56,944 nucleotides of DNA from Candidatus Saccharimonadota bacterium (GCA_905372275.1 CAJPON010000006.1:1-56944); one strand, 5' to 3'. Positions 24,232-33,783 are shown, counted from the first letter of the stretch. Notes: generated from the sequence alone by a model not told the origin. Numbers and translations are program-made.

Positions 24232-24314
24232 TGTGCTGCTACGCGCCCACCCGGGGCACGGCGTTGGTATAATGTTTGTTTTCGCAACAGGGCGGCCCCA
24301 TTGCGTACCAGCAT
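24202..24314 (-). ncRNA. candidate small RNA with own promoter and terminator
   Basis: A GC-rich region of about 113 bases lies between a good promoter (24321-24349) and a terminator (24231-24202). It can fold as a closing stem TGCTG/CAGCA around two hairpins: CGCAA...TTGCG with a GGG/CCC inner part, and GTGCCC...GGGCGC. No reading frame is convincing. It lacks the SRP RNA tetraloop and internal-loop signature. No named family is recognised. Confidence 0.5.
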
Positions 24315-24320
24315 AAGCAT

Positions 24321-24349
24321 ATTATCGCGCAACGTTTAGTAAATTGCAA
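24321..24349 (-). promoter_or_regulatory. promoter of the candidate small RNA
   Basis: TTGCAA (24349-24344), 17-base spacer, GATAAT (24326-24321) on the minus strand, directly behind the ABC exporter stop. Confidence 0.55.
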
Positions 24350-24353
24350 GCGC

Positions 24354-26153
24354 TTATTCAATTTGACTAGCGAACATCTTATAAAATTCACCCCGGCGAG
24401 CTACTAATTCGTCAACACTGCCCTGCTCGACAATCTTGCCGTTTTGCATCATATAGACAACATCGGCTTTTTTGATAGTTGTATAACGATGGCTGATAGC
24501 GATGATGGTATTGCCATGCTTGCCAAATAGCCGAGCAAAAATCCTTGATTCTGCCAAGGCATCAATAGCGCTAGTTGGTTCGTCTAGGATTACAATCGGA
24601 GCTTGGCGATAAAAATTACGCGCTAGCGCCAGGCGCTGCCATTGCCCGCCCGACAAATCTACGCCGTTAGTACCATCGTCATGCTCAAACCATTGCCCGA
24701 GAATCGTATCGCGCTTCTTGGGCAATTTGTCAATGAAAGCGCTGGCTTCAGCCTGCTTGATTGATCTTTGATAATGCTGCTCGTCATAGCTGCGCTGAAC
24801 GTCTCCGTACACAACGTTCTCATAAGCTGTTGCAAATCGATATTTTATAAAATCCTGTTGCAATACTCCGAGATAACTATGCCACGAACTCTTATTAATA
24901 TCCGTCAGCGACACGTTATCAAGCAAGACCTGGCCGCGCGTTGGCTGATACAACCCCAACAACAATTTAATAAGCGTCGATTTGCCAGCGCCATTTTCGC
25001 CGACAATAGCAATCCGTTGGCCAGCGCGAATTTTCATGTTAATATCGCTTAGCACTAGCTTGTCGTTTTTGAGGTAATGAAACGAAACATTCCGCAGTTC
25101 AATCGTCTGCGGCGGTTCGAGCAATTTCCGACCTTCATTCAAGTTTCTCGGCAATCGCATAAACCTTTGGAAATCAACCATCGCTGCAATATCCTGATCA
25201 ATGCTATTGAACTGTATAATTAAACCGCTCATGCCGCCAAGCGCCCTCGACATCATTTGCTCAACCAGAACAAACTGGCCGACCGGCTGAACACGATGGA
25301 TAATTTGCAGAACAATCGACAACAGCCCAACTAGCTGAGCTATTGCTTCGACAACGTCGGCCGCCAACCGTTTGATAATATAAGCGCGCTCAAATTGAAT
25401 ACGCTCGAGCTGATCTTTGTCGCGCCACTTCGCTCGCATATCTAACATATAGCGCGCTGCGTTATAAATACGCAGTTCCGCCAAATTTTGCGGCTACATC
25501 ACATTCCAAGAAATTGAATCACTGCGGCGCCGAGCTTCGGTATATTTACGCCAATGCTCTGTCTGCAAACGCGACAACTTTAGCTGAACTATTGCGCTAG
25601 GAATAATCGCTAAAAACAATATCAAGCCAATCCACCAGCTAACAGAAAATAGCGAGGCTAAGGCTACTATTACACTAACAATTGACGCAATTATCCTAGC
25701 CATAGCGTCGAAGAAGCGCGAGAAAAACGAAACAAAACTTTGCGCCTTATCAAACATGTCGGCAGTATCCTTGTCGTCATAACGCCAAAAATCAATACTA
25801 ACAAAATGCTCGTACAACTGGTCGCTAATAGCCGAGTTGATTTTATACGAAGTGAATTGATCTATGTAATTTTGCAAACTATTCCACGCCATCATAAGAA
25901 TTACCAGCAGCACAGTCGCTGCAACACACCAAATTGCTCTTGCGCCCGCTTGCTCGTCACCGGCGAAGCCAGCCGCCAGATAAGTAGTCGCTTGCGCGGC
26001 CACAAAAGTAGTGACCAACGGAATAGCCGAACCGATGATCGTACCGATTATTTTGGTAATCGCCGCCAGCGGAGAAGCTTTGTAAGTCGTTATCGCCACC
26101 ATGCCAAAAGCTTTTAACGTTTCATTGAAAGATAGCTTCTTTGGTTCTGCCAT
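24354..26153 (-). pseudogene. ABC exporter (fused membrane and ATPase domains) interrupted by an in-frame TAG
   Basis: One frame of 599 positions with a single TAG at 25496-25494. The first part (219 residues) carries the membrane helices of a type IV exporter and ends RSDSISWNVM; the frame continues PQNLAELRIYNAARYML into the remaining membrane helices and the ATPase. Walker A GENGAGKST, signature LSGGQWQRLALAR, Walker B VILDEP and an H-loop ISHRY are intact. A CAG-to-TAG change would explain it. The second part could start at a TTG (25484), but that start has no clear ribosome site. It is the last gene of the ligA operon. Confidence 0.8.
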
Positions 26154-26155
26154 GA

Positions 26156-26578
26156 TTAATCGCATTCAGATTTTATCAGGGTAATAATAGCAGTATCTAG
26201 CTCGCTCTCGCTATGCCAGGTTTGCGTCCGCCTAGCGAGATCTGGTAAATACGATTTGCCGGCAGCGCTCTGATGCTGTGCCAATAGGATTGACTTATCG
26301 CGAGCAATAGCAACGCCGATTTCTATCAGCATACCCTCGCTGCGACGCGGCGAAGTTTGAATCGCTAATATTTTGTCGCACTCATTCATTTGATCAATTG
26401 CTCGCCGCAAAAACTGACGCGGATTGCCGTAACTTTCGGTCGCGCTATCAAACAAATTACAATAAACCTCATGCCCGCAGCCCTCAAGCAAATCAACCAC
26501 CCGGCGCATACGCGCTTCAACTTTCAGTTTGTCCTCGCCAGTAAAAGCATGTGAACAGAATATTTTATGCTTTTTCAT
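26156..26578 (-). CDS. nucleoside 2-deoxyribosyltransferase/TIR-like protein
   Basis: A 140-residue Rossmann-like protein. The N-terminus IFCSHAFTGEDKLKVEARM and the segment SEGMLIEIGVAIARDKSILL fit the nucleoside deoxyribosyltransferase / TIR-like superfamily, and the Glu in GMLIEIG sits at the catalytic position. It could cleave N-glycosidic bonds of nucleosides, but the substrate is unknown. It lies between an APH-like kinase gene and the ABC exporter gene, 2 bases before the latter. Confidence 0.65.
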   Translation of the reverse strand: MKKHKIFCSHAFTGEDKLKVEARMRRVVDLLEGCGHEVYCNLFDSATESYGNPRQFLRRAIDQMNECDKILAIQTSPRRSEGMLIEIGVAIARDKSILLAQHQSAAGKSYLPDLARRTQTWHSESELDTAIITLIKSECD

Positions 26579-26594
26579 AATCCTATTTTATCAT

Positions 26595-27476
26595 CTAGCC
26601 GGCAAAAACTTCGTAAAAAGAAGTTATTATCCTCTGACGCAAGGCGTCATCAAGCGGGACTATCGCTGCGTGATTACGTCCGCCGATAGTCATATGTTCA
26701 ATAATTAACGATAAACCGCGTACAATCTTGATACAGGCGATTTCTCGCTGAGTAGTCGGCTCCTCGCCCAACCGATCAATGACCAAACGCCGAATATTAC
26801 GCATACGTTCAGCGGTTTCGGGACGTTCCATCTCGCGGTTGTAAGTAAAATTAACCACATCGTACCAGCGCGGCCAATCATCGCGGAAACTCTCGAAGTC
26901 AACTAGCCAATATTTATCGCCGTCATACAATAGATTATTTTCGGTAAAATCCGCATGCATTGGTCGAGCTTCGCACAAGCTATGATTATTACGCAAGAAA
27001 TCCAAACTAGCCCGAAATATTTCCGGCGGTATCACTTCTAAATTAAACCCGGATATAATTCGCTCTAGCTTCTGCCAAATATATTCTCCGTCTTTATTTT
27101 GTCGCGACCAGCGCGAGCAACGGCGTTTCTGATTGCGAAAATAGTGATCCATTTGCACGAAGCTTTGTACAAAAAAGTCATCAGGCACGTCGGCTAGCTC
27201 TGGCGTCCATCCGTTGATAAATTGCGTTAAGATTTTCACATCGTCATGATACAGCAATTTTGGCACAGAAAACGGTATATCGTTAAAATTACGAGTCAAT
27301 TTATCAAAAGTTCGCAAACCATTCGCTTCGCGCAATATTTCACCTTTGCCAGTCACCCCGGGCTGCGACTGCTTGCAAAACACGCGTTCGCCAAGCCAAT
27401 CTACTTCACTAACCGCAAACCTATGATTCTGGCGAATGACTCTGATAGTTTTTAGGTTGGCGGCATCATTCTTCAT
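26595..27476 (-). CDS. APH-like small-molecule kinase
   Basis: A 293-residue protein of the aminoglycoside phosphotransferase / choline kinase fold. The catalytic loop is HADFTENNLL and the metal-binding segment is LVDFESF; both key acidic residues are present. The substrate is unknown and need not be an antibiotic. The ribosome binding site GGAG is well placed. It is flanked by two nucleoside-processing-like genes in the same operon, hinting at a sugar or nucleoside substrate. Confidence 0.75.
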   Translation of the reverse strand: MKNDAANLKTIRVIRQNHRFAVSEVDWLGERVFCKQSQPGVTGKGEILREANGLRTFDKLTRNFNDIPFSVPKLLYHDDVKILTQFINGWTPELADVPDDFFVQSFVQMDHYFRNQKRRCSRWSRQNKDGEYIWQKLERIISGFNLEVIPPEIFRASLDFLRNNHSLCEARPMHADFTENNLLYDGDKYWLVDFESFRDDWPRWYDVVNFTYNREMERPETAERMRNIRRLVIDRLGEEPTTQREIACIKIVRGLSLIIEHMTIGGRNHAAIVPLDDALRQRIITSFYEVFAG

Positions 27477-27477
27477 C

Positions 27478-27885
27478 TTATTCTCCTATATGAATTAGGA
27501 GCTCGACGCCATCTTCATAAACTAAGTCGTCAATCGTGACTTCGTAAATATGTTTATCGTCGCGAAACGCGAAAAATCGGACGGTTTTATGTTGCTGCCA
27601 GGCTTGAACTATTTCCGCTCGCACACCATCAGCAATATCGCCAAATACCCACAGCTCATCAGCGCGCGCCACCAGCGTGTTATTGGCGCGCCGCACCGTA
27701 TCGCGCTCCACCGTGTCAAGCAAAAAATAATCAAAACTAGCAAATGGGTTAATCGGCACAACGCCTTGATCAAGTGCAAATTTCGTTACGAAAAATCTCA
27801 TGTAAAAATACTTCTTGGATATCGCCGTAAACACAACCGTGTCGGCGGGTTTGATGGCGAGGGCGCGATGCGATTGCTGTGTCAT
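27478..27885 (-). CDS. DUF4406/DUF7768-like (deoxyribosyltransferase-related) protein
   Basis: A 135-residue Rossmann-like protein. The C-terminal half carries RADELWVFGDIADGVRAEI, a pattern shared with proteins related to nucleoside deoxyribosyltransferases, with the Glu of RAEI at the catalytic position. The ATG at 27885 has GGAGG 8 bases upstream; another ATG two codons earlier is too close to the site. It lies just after ligA and before the kinase gene in one operon. The specific family is uncertain. Confidence 0.6.
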   Translation of the reverse strand: MTQQSHRALAIKPADTVVFTAISKKYFYMRFFVTKFALDQGVVPINPFASFDYFLLDTVERDTVRRANNTLVARADELWVFGDIADGVRAEIVQAWQQHKTVRFFAFRDDKHIYEVTIDDLVYEDGVELLIHIGE

Positions 27886-27899
27886 AGCCATTACCTCCG

Positions 27900-29903
27900 T
27901 TATCGTATAAGTTCTAATAATGTTTGCTCGTCAATAATTTTGGTGCCGTATTGTTCGGCTTTTTTCAATTTACTGGCGCCGACTTTGCCGCCGGCTACTA
28001 AATATGTTGTATCTTTTGCAACAGCAGTTTGGAAAGTGCCCCCGAGATTGCGGATTCTTTCAGCAGCAGTATCACGGCCCATCGACTGCAGGGTGCCGGT
28101 GATGACAAAACTTTGGCCAGCCAGACGGTCAGATTTTTGGCTAAACTGCGGCGCCACACCCAAGTTAGCAAATTTCTCGAGCAGCGTCACATTATCTTCA
28201 TCGGCGAACCACGCCACAATTGATTCGGCAACAATTTCACCCACACCATCCACCTCGCGCAGCTCATCGATAGTCGCTTGACTGAGCTTCTCAACACTTT
28301 CAAAGTGATTTGTGAGATCAATCGCTATCTGCGAGCCAACATGACGAATACCAAGACCGAACAAAAATCGCTCCAACGCTGGCTGTTTTTTAGCAGCAAT
28401 GGCATCAATGAGCTTTTGCGCGGAAATCTCAGCGAAACGCTCCAACTGCAATAAATCATCTTTCGTCAACCGGTAAATATCCGCCAAGTCATTAACCAGC
28501 CCAGCCTCGACCAGTGCCTCAACATTTTTCTCGCCCAGCGTGTCGATATCCAGCGCACCTTTAGACGCAAAATGCGCCAAGGCTCGCTTCAAAATCAGCG
28601 GGCCGCTCAAACCTTTGACACGGTAGACTGCCTCGCCCTCTGGTCGTACAAACTCTAGCTCCGGATATTGACGTGCTAATTCTGCCGAATAGTCAATAGG
28701 CTTGGAGTCTGCTGGCCGCAATTCTTTCAAAACGCTCTCAACCTGTGGTATGATATCACCCGCCTTGAAAATCACCACTGTATCGCCGCGACGCACATCC
28801 AACCGAGCAATTTCATCAGCGTTGTGTAGACTAGCGTGCTGCACCGTCGTACCTGCCACCACTACCGGGTCAAACACCGCCACTGGCGTAGCTGCACCCG
28901 TTCGACCGATGGAAATAACGATATCGCGGACGATGGTCGTGGCCTGCTCAGCAGCATATTTGTAAGCCACCGCGCCGCGCGGATTTTTACCAACTAGCCC
29001 AAGGCTTTCATACAATGCTCGGTCATTGATCTTAATCACCAAACCATCAGTATTAAACGGCAAATCGTGGCGCTTGTCGTCCCATTCATTAACAAAGTTC
29101 ATTACATCAGCTAAATTAGTAAAAATGCTCGCCTGCTGATTACGAGTAATTCCTAGAGCAGTCAGCGCCTCGTAAGCAAAGCTGTTGGTCGGCACTTCAG
29201 CGTCGTTATCACGCAGTACATCGTAGCCGCGAAAATACAGCGGCCGCGCCGCCACCAAAGACGGATCAAGCTGGCGGATTGTCCCTGCCGCCAAATTGCG
29301 CGGATTAGCAAATTCTGGCTGCCCCGAGGATTTTTGTCTATCATTGAGCGCCGCAAAGTCGCGCTTCAACATAACAATCTCGCCGCGAATTTCCGTCCGT
29401 CCGACCAAAAATTGTTCAAAGCCTGGCGCCTCATGCAACCGCAGCGGTACATTTTTTATAGTCCGCACATTGTTCGTCACATCCTCGCCGATAAAGCTAT
29501 CGCCGCGCGTCACTGCCTGGGCCAACACGCCGTCAATATAAATCAACGCACACGCCAAGCCATCCATCTTGATATCGGTAAAAAATTCATGCTTATGTCC
29601 CGGCATCAGCTTATCAGTACGCTCAATCCACGCTTCGATTTCATTCTTATCAAACACGTCATTCAGACTAACCATCCGCCGCTCGTGACGAACTTTTTTA
29701 AAACCTTCAAGCAGCTTGTTACCAACCCGCTGTGTTGGGCTATCTGGCGTAATCCACTCTGGATGCGCTGCTTCAATGCTCTTTAGTTCTATCATCAAGC
29801 TGTCGTACACCGCATCGCTGACGCTTGGCTGGTCAAGCGCGTAATATTCGTAGCTGTATTGATTGAGCAGTTTTTTAATTTCTTCAAGCCGGCTTCGCGT
29901 CAT
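27900..29903 (-). CDS. ligA: NAD-dependent DNA ligase LigA, zinc finger lost
   Basis: A 667-residue ligase of normal length. The adenylation motif is KMDG (Lys 112), followed by the nucleotidyltransferase domain, OB fold, helix-hairpin-helix repeats and a C-terminal BRCT domain (SFVITGTLQSMGRDTA). It seals nicks in replication and repair. Unusually, the four cysteines of the zinc finger after the OB fold are all absent: the region from LKELRPADSKP to GPLILKRALAHF keeps its length but contains no Cys. Its 5' end overlaps the membrane protein gene upstream by 20 bases. Confidence 0.96.
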   Translation of the reverse strand: MTRSRLEEIKKLLNQYSYEYYALDQPSVSDAVYDSLMIELKSIEAAHPEWITPDSPTQRVGNKLLEGFKKVRHERRMVSLNDVFDKNEIEAWIERTDKLMPGHKHEFFTDIKMDGLACALIYIDGVLAQAVTRGDSFIGEDVTNNVRTIKNVPLRLHEAPGFEQFLVGRTEIRGEIVMLKRDFAALNDRQKSSGQPEFANPRNLAAGTIRQLDPSLVAARPLYFRGYDVLRDNDAEVPTNSFAYEALTALGITRNQQASIFTNLADVMNFVNEWDDKRHDLPFNTDGLVIKINDRALYESLGLVGKNPRGAVAYKYAAEQATTIVRDIVISIGRTGAATPVAVFDPVVVAGTTVQHASLHNADEIARLDVRRGDTVVIFKAGDIIPQVESVLKELRPADSKPIDYSAELARQYPELEFVRPEGEAVYRVKGLSGPLILKRALAHFASKGALDIDTLGEKNVEALVEAGLVNDLADIYRLTKDDLLQLERFAEISAQKLIDAIAAKKQPALERFLFGLGIRHVGSQIAIDLTNHFESVEKLSQATIDELREVDGVGEIVAESIVAWFADEDNVTLLEKFANLGVAPQFSQKSDRLAGQSFVITGTLQSMGRDTAAERIRNLGGTFQTAVAKDTTYLVAGGKVGASKLKKAEQYGTKIIDEQTLLELIR

Positions 29904-30951
29904 CTGCTACCACCTTTCTATACAGCAGATAAATATACGCTGCCAGCCAGACAAACAACAGCGCCATCATAAACGCGCCAGCAAACGGCACGATTGGTAC
30001 CGATTCGAGCCACTTCAGCTTTGACGATAATCCGCGTTCTAGCAATACCAACGACACCATCACAACGCACCATATCGCCGAGCTATAGACAAACGCCCAA
30101 ACTATCCTGAGCATAATCCTTAGTCGCCGGCCAACCACCAAGTCGCTAGCAGCCTGGATTGCCCGCAGCGGATACATACCAGGCAAAGCCACCACGACTA
30201 GTGCAATAATCGTACTGGTCACCCAATAGAGTACAAGTGTTAATACACTTGCCGCTAGCAGACCGAATAACATCATACCGAAACCTTCTGTTAATATATG
30301 CACCGATACCAGCGCCGAATACGCCAGCGCCATAATACCAACTGGCGATAGCTGAATTAGTAATATCAGCAGCACTACCGACGTCGATATCAACGGTGCG
30401 GTTGCGTTGTACAAGCCGTCGCGTAATTTTGGCTTAAGCCCAAGTAGAATTTCGCGCAGCAACCACACCGCCGTTAACCAAGTCATCAACACAAGCAGCG
30501 CCAGCATAACTCCCTGTTCAGCCCGCAGCGACGTCGTGTCAATCGCCAGCGACGAAAATGTCAGCATACCAGCATTTAGCAACTGTCCCACGCCGCCATC
30601 GAAAATCTTGCCCAGCGACTCGGACACTAGCTTGCCAATTGAATCATAAGTTGACTGGCTAGTAATAATTCCTAGAAAAATTATTATCAGCGCATACAAG
30701 ATTATCATGGATAAGAACAAGCCTTTATTCTTCCATAACACGCGATTAACATAGTGAGTAAAAGCAATATATCCAGGCAAACGCAAACTGCGGCGATAAT
30801 CTCGCCGCCGCGTCCGCCGAAAGCTGCGATGCGGCCGCCGCTGCAGGAAACGCACATTGCGATAGCGCGCCAAATACCACTTCTCGGTAAGCCAATCAAG
30901 AAATGCGCTACCGCAATGCTTCGGAGTATTATGTTTCTTTTGCTGTTTCAT
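29884..30951 (-). CDS. multispanning membrane protein of unknown function
   Basis: A 355-residue protein with a very basic N-terminal cytoplasmic segment (residues 1-65, Arg-rich around FRRTRRRDYRRSLR) and about six membrane segments. No family is recognised. The open frame extends through the tRNA-Leu gene upstream, so the ATG at 30951 is the sensible start. It overlaps ligA by 20 bases and heads that operon. Confidence 0.75.
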   Translation of the reverse strand: MKQQKKHNTPKHCGSAFLDWLTEKWYLARYRNVRFLQRRPHRSFRRTRRRDYRRSLRLPGYIAFTHYVNRVLWKNKGLFLSMIILYALIIIFLGIITSQSTYDSIGKLVSESLGKIFDGGVGQLLNAGMLTFSSLAIDTTSLRAEQGVMLALLVLMTWLTAVWLLREILLGLKPKLRDGLYNATAPLISTSVVLLILLIQLSPVGIMALAYSALVSVHILTEGFGMMLFGLLAASVLTLVLYWVTSTIIALVVVALPGMYPLRAIQAASDLVVGRRLRIMLRIVWAFVYSSAIWCVVMVSLVLLERGLSSKLKWLESVPIVPFAGAFMMALLFVWLAAYIYLLYRKVVADDAKPA

Positions 30952-30961
30952 AAATAAGCTA

Positions 30962-31047
30962 TGGTGCGCAAGGCGGGAATCGAACCCGCACGACTTTTGG
31001 TCAAGAGATTTTAAGTCTCTCGCGTCTACCAATTCCGCCACTCGCGC
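30962..31047 (-). tRNA. tRNA-Leu(TAA)
   Basis: An 86-base tRNA with a long variable arm, acceptor GCGCGAG/CTTGCGC and encoded CCA. The anticodon loop CTTAAAA gives TAA. Confidence 0.93.
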
Positions 31048-31058
31048 TTGTAATTTTA

Positions 31059-31132
31059 TGGAGGCACGTACGAGAGTCGAACTCGTCTAAAAGGTTTTGC
31101 AGACCTCTGCGTAACCGCTCCGCCAACGCGCC
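31059..31132 (-). tRNA. tRNA-Cys(GCA)
   Basis: A 74-base cloverleaf with acceptor GGCGCGT/ACGTGCC, discriminator T as expected for Cys, encoded CCA and anticodon GCA. Confidence 0.92.
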
Positions 31133-31221
31133 GTCTGCTTTATTATACCAAACTACAGTTACTCTTTGAACATTAACTATGAAAAAATCGCTGGCAGAGC
31201 AACGATTTCATGATGTATATT

Positions 31222-31309
31222 TGGTGCACTGAAGAAGACTTGAACTTCCACGGCCGCAATGGCCACTAGCCCCTCAAGCTAGCGCGTCTACCAATTCCGC
31301 CACCAGTGC
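31222..31309 (-). tRNA. tRNA-Leu(GAG)
   Basis: An 88-base tRNA with a long variable arm, acceptor GCACTGG pairing with a TCAGTGC-type 3' end, and encoded CCA. The loop TTGAGGG gives anticodon GAG. Confidence 0.92.
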
Positions 31310-31347
31310 ATAGTGCTTTAATTGGCGTGATTATAATTATACTAACC

Positions 31348-33126
31348 TCACGGCGTTTTGTAAACAGAAGCCCTACCCGTAGACCACGTCGTTACGTCAG
31401 CGTAGCGATCGTTCATGGTATTTAGAGAACCGCGCGGCTCAACAATCGACGCGCCATTGTTCAAAACGTAGCTGCCGACAGATTGATACAAACCAATTGC
31501 TGGCGTATCATTCAGCCACTGATTAACAAACTGAATATACTTAGCTGCCCGCAGAGCTGAATTAGTGCGCGAACGCCCGCCAACCAAGTCGTTATCAACT
31601 GTTCGATTAGAATAATTAGCAAAATTGTAACCAGAAGCGCTAGCCTGCGACGAATGCCAGTAGGCAAAAACGTCTGGATCAGCGCCAAGCTCCAATTCAT
31701 ACAACAAAGCATCGTAGTCGCGCGGCTGCAACACGCTTTGTACGAAGCTGGTAGTTGTCGAGCTGGTATCGATTTCGCGCAGCTGGACATCAACGCCAAG
31801 CTTCGACCACTGCTGTTTAAGCGCATCGACTATTTTCTTGTATTCATCGCGCCCAGACGAAGTTGTCACAGCAACCGCCAGCGGCCGGCCATCCTTGCCT
31901 TTCCATTGGCCTTGGTTATAAGTCCAGCCCGCTTCTTTGAGCAGTGCTTTGGCCTTATCTAAATTATGATCTGGCGCCGCCGGCAGTTTTTGCGCAATCT
32001 GACTTTGCAAAATCGGCGTGTCTAGCCGCGCCACATTGTCGCCGACAGTTGCGCGAATTGATGAAGTATCAGTAGCGTAGCGTAAAGCCCGGCGAACTCT
32101 AGCATCTTGAAGTGTTTGACTGCGATTATTCATCAAAAGATAGACACCTTTGTTGAGAAGCCAATGTTTAGTCGAGTACTGTTTAGATTTAATGTTATCA
32201 GCAGCCGACAAAGACAAACCCGAAGCCGCCGAAACCTCGCCGCTATTGACAGCTTTAACTAACAGCGACTCATTGCCGTAAGCTCGCAGCTCCAGGCGCG
32301 ACAAAGTCGAAACTGCTCCGTAATATTTAGTATTCGGTTCCATCCGCACCACGTCGGTAGAGCTAGTTGACTCGCTAGTTTGAACTCGTTTAACCGCAAA
32401 TGGTCCGCTGCCGACCGGGTTGCTGCTAAAATCAGCTTCGCGCATTGACGACGGACTAACAGTTTGTAAAATATGCTTAGGTATTACCGGAAAAGTCAAG
32501 GCGTGCGAAAACCCGGCATACACCGCTGGTAACATAAACTCTACTGTTGAATCGTCAATTGCCCGCGCCGAAATGTCTAGCCAATTAACTCGCAAAGGCG
32601 AACGCACTTGCGGATTTTTGATCAGATTAATTGTATATACAACGTCCTCGGCAGTCAACTTTTTACCATCGTGCCAGACGGCATTGCGCAGCTTGATTGT
32701 ATAAACTTTGTCATCTTTTACCGTCATTGATTCGGCCAAGTCAGTATGCAACGCTCCGGTAACATCGTAATTATACAGAGACGAAAATAACAGCCGTGAT
32801 ACCGCCTGTTCAGGCTCGCTAGCCGCTAGCAAAGGATTAAGCGTGCTAATGTTGCCAATCACTCCCTCGACATACACGCCGCCAGACTTAGCGCCATCCT
32901 TCTTGCTGCCTTGTGAATTCCAGGAATACTGAATACCCAAGCCAGCTATCAGCAAGGCTATGGCAGCCAGCCAAATCATAATCTCGGTCATCACTAAGCG
33001 GACATTTTCAATACGCCGCAGAATAAAGCGGCTAGCATGGCGCTGCGTGGCGCCTTCGGCATGCTTGACTCTCAGCGCTAGCCGCTTGTAGCCCAGCCTT
33101 AGTTTGCCCTTACTTGCTTTACTCAT
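31348..33126 (-). CDS. membrane-anchored solute-binding protein (OppA/DppA family)
   Basis: A 592-residue protein. A basic cytoplasmic N-terminus (residues 1-45) and one membrane segment (about 46-66) precede a family 5 solute-binding domain. Typical segments are STLNPLLAASEPEQAVSRLL, the signature-like LRNAVWHDGKKLTAEDVVY and GSGPFAVKRV. It probably captures peptides at the cell surface, an important route for an auxotrophic cell. No permease genes adjoin it. It lies 21 bases after secG and may be co-transcribed. Confidence 0.9.
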   Translation of the reverse strand: MSKASKGKLRLGYKRLALRVKHAEGATQRHASRFILRRIENVRLVMTEIMIWLAAIALLIAGLGIQYSWNSQGSKKDGAKSGGVYVEGVIGNISTLNPLLAASEPEQAVSRLLFSSLYNYDVTGALHTDLAESMTVKDDKVYTIKLRNAVWHDGKKLTAEDVVYTINLIKNPQVRSPLRVNWLDISARAIDDSTVEFMLPAVYAGFSHALTFPVIPKHILQTVSPSSMREADFSSNPVGSGPFAVKRVQTSESTSSTDVVRMEPNTKYYGAVSTLSRLELRAYGNESLLVKAVNSGEVSAASGLSLSAADNIKSKQYSTKHWLLNKGVYLLMNNRSQTLQDARVRRALRYATDTSSIRATVGDNVARLDTPILQSQIAQKLPAAPDHNLDKAKALLKEAGWTYNQGQWKGKDGRPLAVAVTTSSGRDEYKKIVDALKQQWSKLGVDVQLREIDTSSTTTSFVQSVLQPRDYDALLYELELGADPDVFAYWHSSQASASGYNFANYSNRTVDNDLVGGRSRTNSALRAAKYIQFVNQWLNDTPAIGLYQSVGSYVLNNGASIVEPRGSLNTMNDRYADVTTWSTGRASVYKTP

Positions 33127-33147
33127 TTATATCCACCCTTGATTTAT

Positions 33148-33378
33148 CTATAAGTTCGGCAAAACCAACAGTGCCACAATCGACATCACAAACGCCACAG
33201 CCAAGAAAATCGTTACTTCAAACAAGTTTTTATCGAGACCGCGCCGCGTCGTATACAATTCGCCAGAACCGCCAAATCCAGCGCCCAGGCTAGCCCCGCG
33301 CTGCTGCAGCAGAACCGAAATTATCATCAGCACCGCCGATACTACCATAACAATTTGCAAAGTTAGCGTTACGTCCAT
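33148..33378 (-). CDS. secG: preprotein translocase subunit SecG
   Basis: A 76-residue protein with two membrane segments. The stretch LLQQRGASLGAGFGGSGELY between them is diagnostic of SecG, which assists SecYEG translocation. The ATG at 33378 (MDVTLTLQ) gives the family N-terminus; the reading frame is open 16 codons further upstream but overlaps the neighbouring gene. It sits between the holin-like gene and the solute-binding protein gene. Confidence 0.9.
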   Translation of the reverse strand: MDVTLTLQIVMVVSAVLMIISVLLQQRGASLGAGFGGSGELYTTRRGLDKNLFEVTIFLAVAFVMSIVALLVLPNL

Positions 33379-33379
33379 T

Positions 33380-33775
33380 TTATGATTTCTCCTCTCGTTC
33401 GTCGTGATAACTAAGCTCCAGAACACTACTTACTACATAGTTTACCAAACTTAATATCAAGCCTGCAAAAATCGAATTCAAGAACGTCATTTGCAAGCCT
33501 GGCGCCAGCATCAATGATAGCCAAACCAAAAAACCGTTAACAACTATCGTGAAAAAACCAAGCGTCACCAAAATCATCGGTAACGACAAAATCATCACAA
33601 TCGGCTTAAGCGTCGCGTTGATAATTGAAAAAATCAGCCCGGCGCCGAAAAAGGCCACCAAACTAGAATCGATTTGAGCATTGCTATAACCCGTGCCAAA
33701 AATCCGCACCGCTACCCAAATTCCCAGCGAGTTCAGTATCCACCGGAGAATAAAAGCTATAAATTGTTTACTCAT
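33380..33775 (-). CDS. phage holin family 4 / YvlD-like membrane protein
   Basis: A 131-residue protein with four membrane segments. The segment FSIINATLKPIVMILSLP and the following LGFFTIVVNGFLVW are characteristic of the mycobacterial 4TMS holin / YvlD family (DUF360-type). Function unknown; not a phage gene in this context. A TATACT box lies 8 bases before the ATG at 33775, so the message is probably leaderless. It ends 1 base before secG. Confidence 0.82.
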   Translation of the reverse strand: MSKQFIAFILRWILNSLGIWVAVRIFGTGYSNAQIDSSLVAFFGAGLIFSIINATLKPIVMILSLPMILVTLGFFTIVVNGFLVWLSLMLAPGLQMTFLNSIFAGLILSLVNYVVSSVLELSYHDEREEKS

Positions 33776-33783
33776 ACTGCTAC

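Noticed and set aside
24202..24314. SRP (4.5S) or 6S RNA
   Set aside because: The GGAAG-type tetraloop with conserved internal loop of SRP RNA is absent, and the RNA is too short and lacks the central bubble of 6S RNA.
22658..26153. Genetic code change or general stop-codon recoding
   Set aside because: TAA, TAG and TGA all end many intact genes in the window; only two genes are interrupted, so local decay or sequence error is more likely.
33380..33775. Phage holin as a sign of a prophage
   Set aside because: The family is widespread as a chromosomal membrane protein, and secG and uvrC are its neighbours; no phage genes are near.
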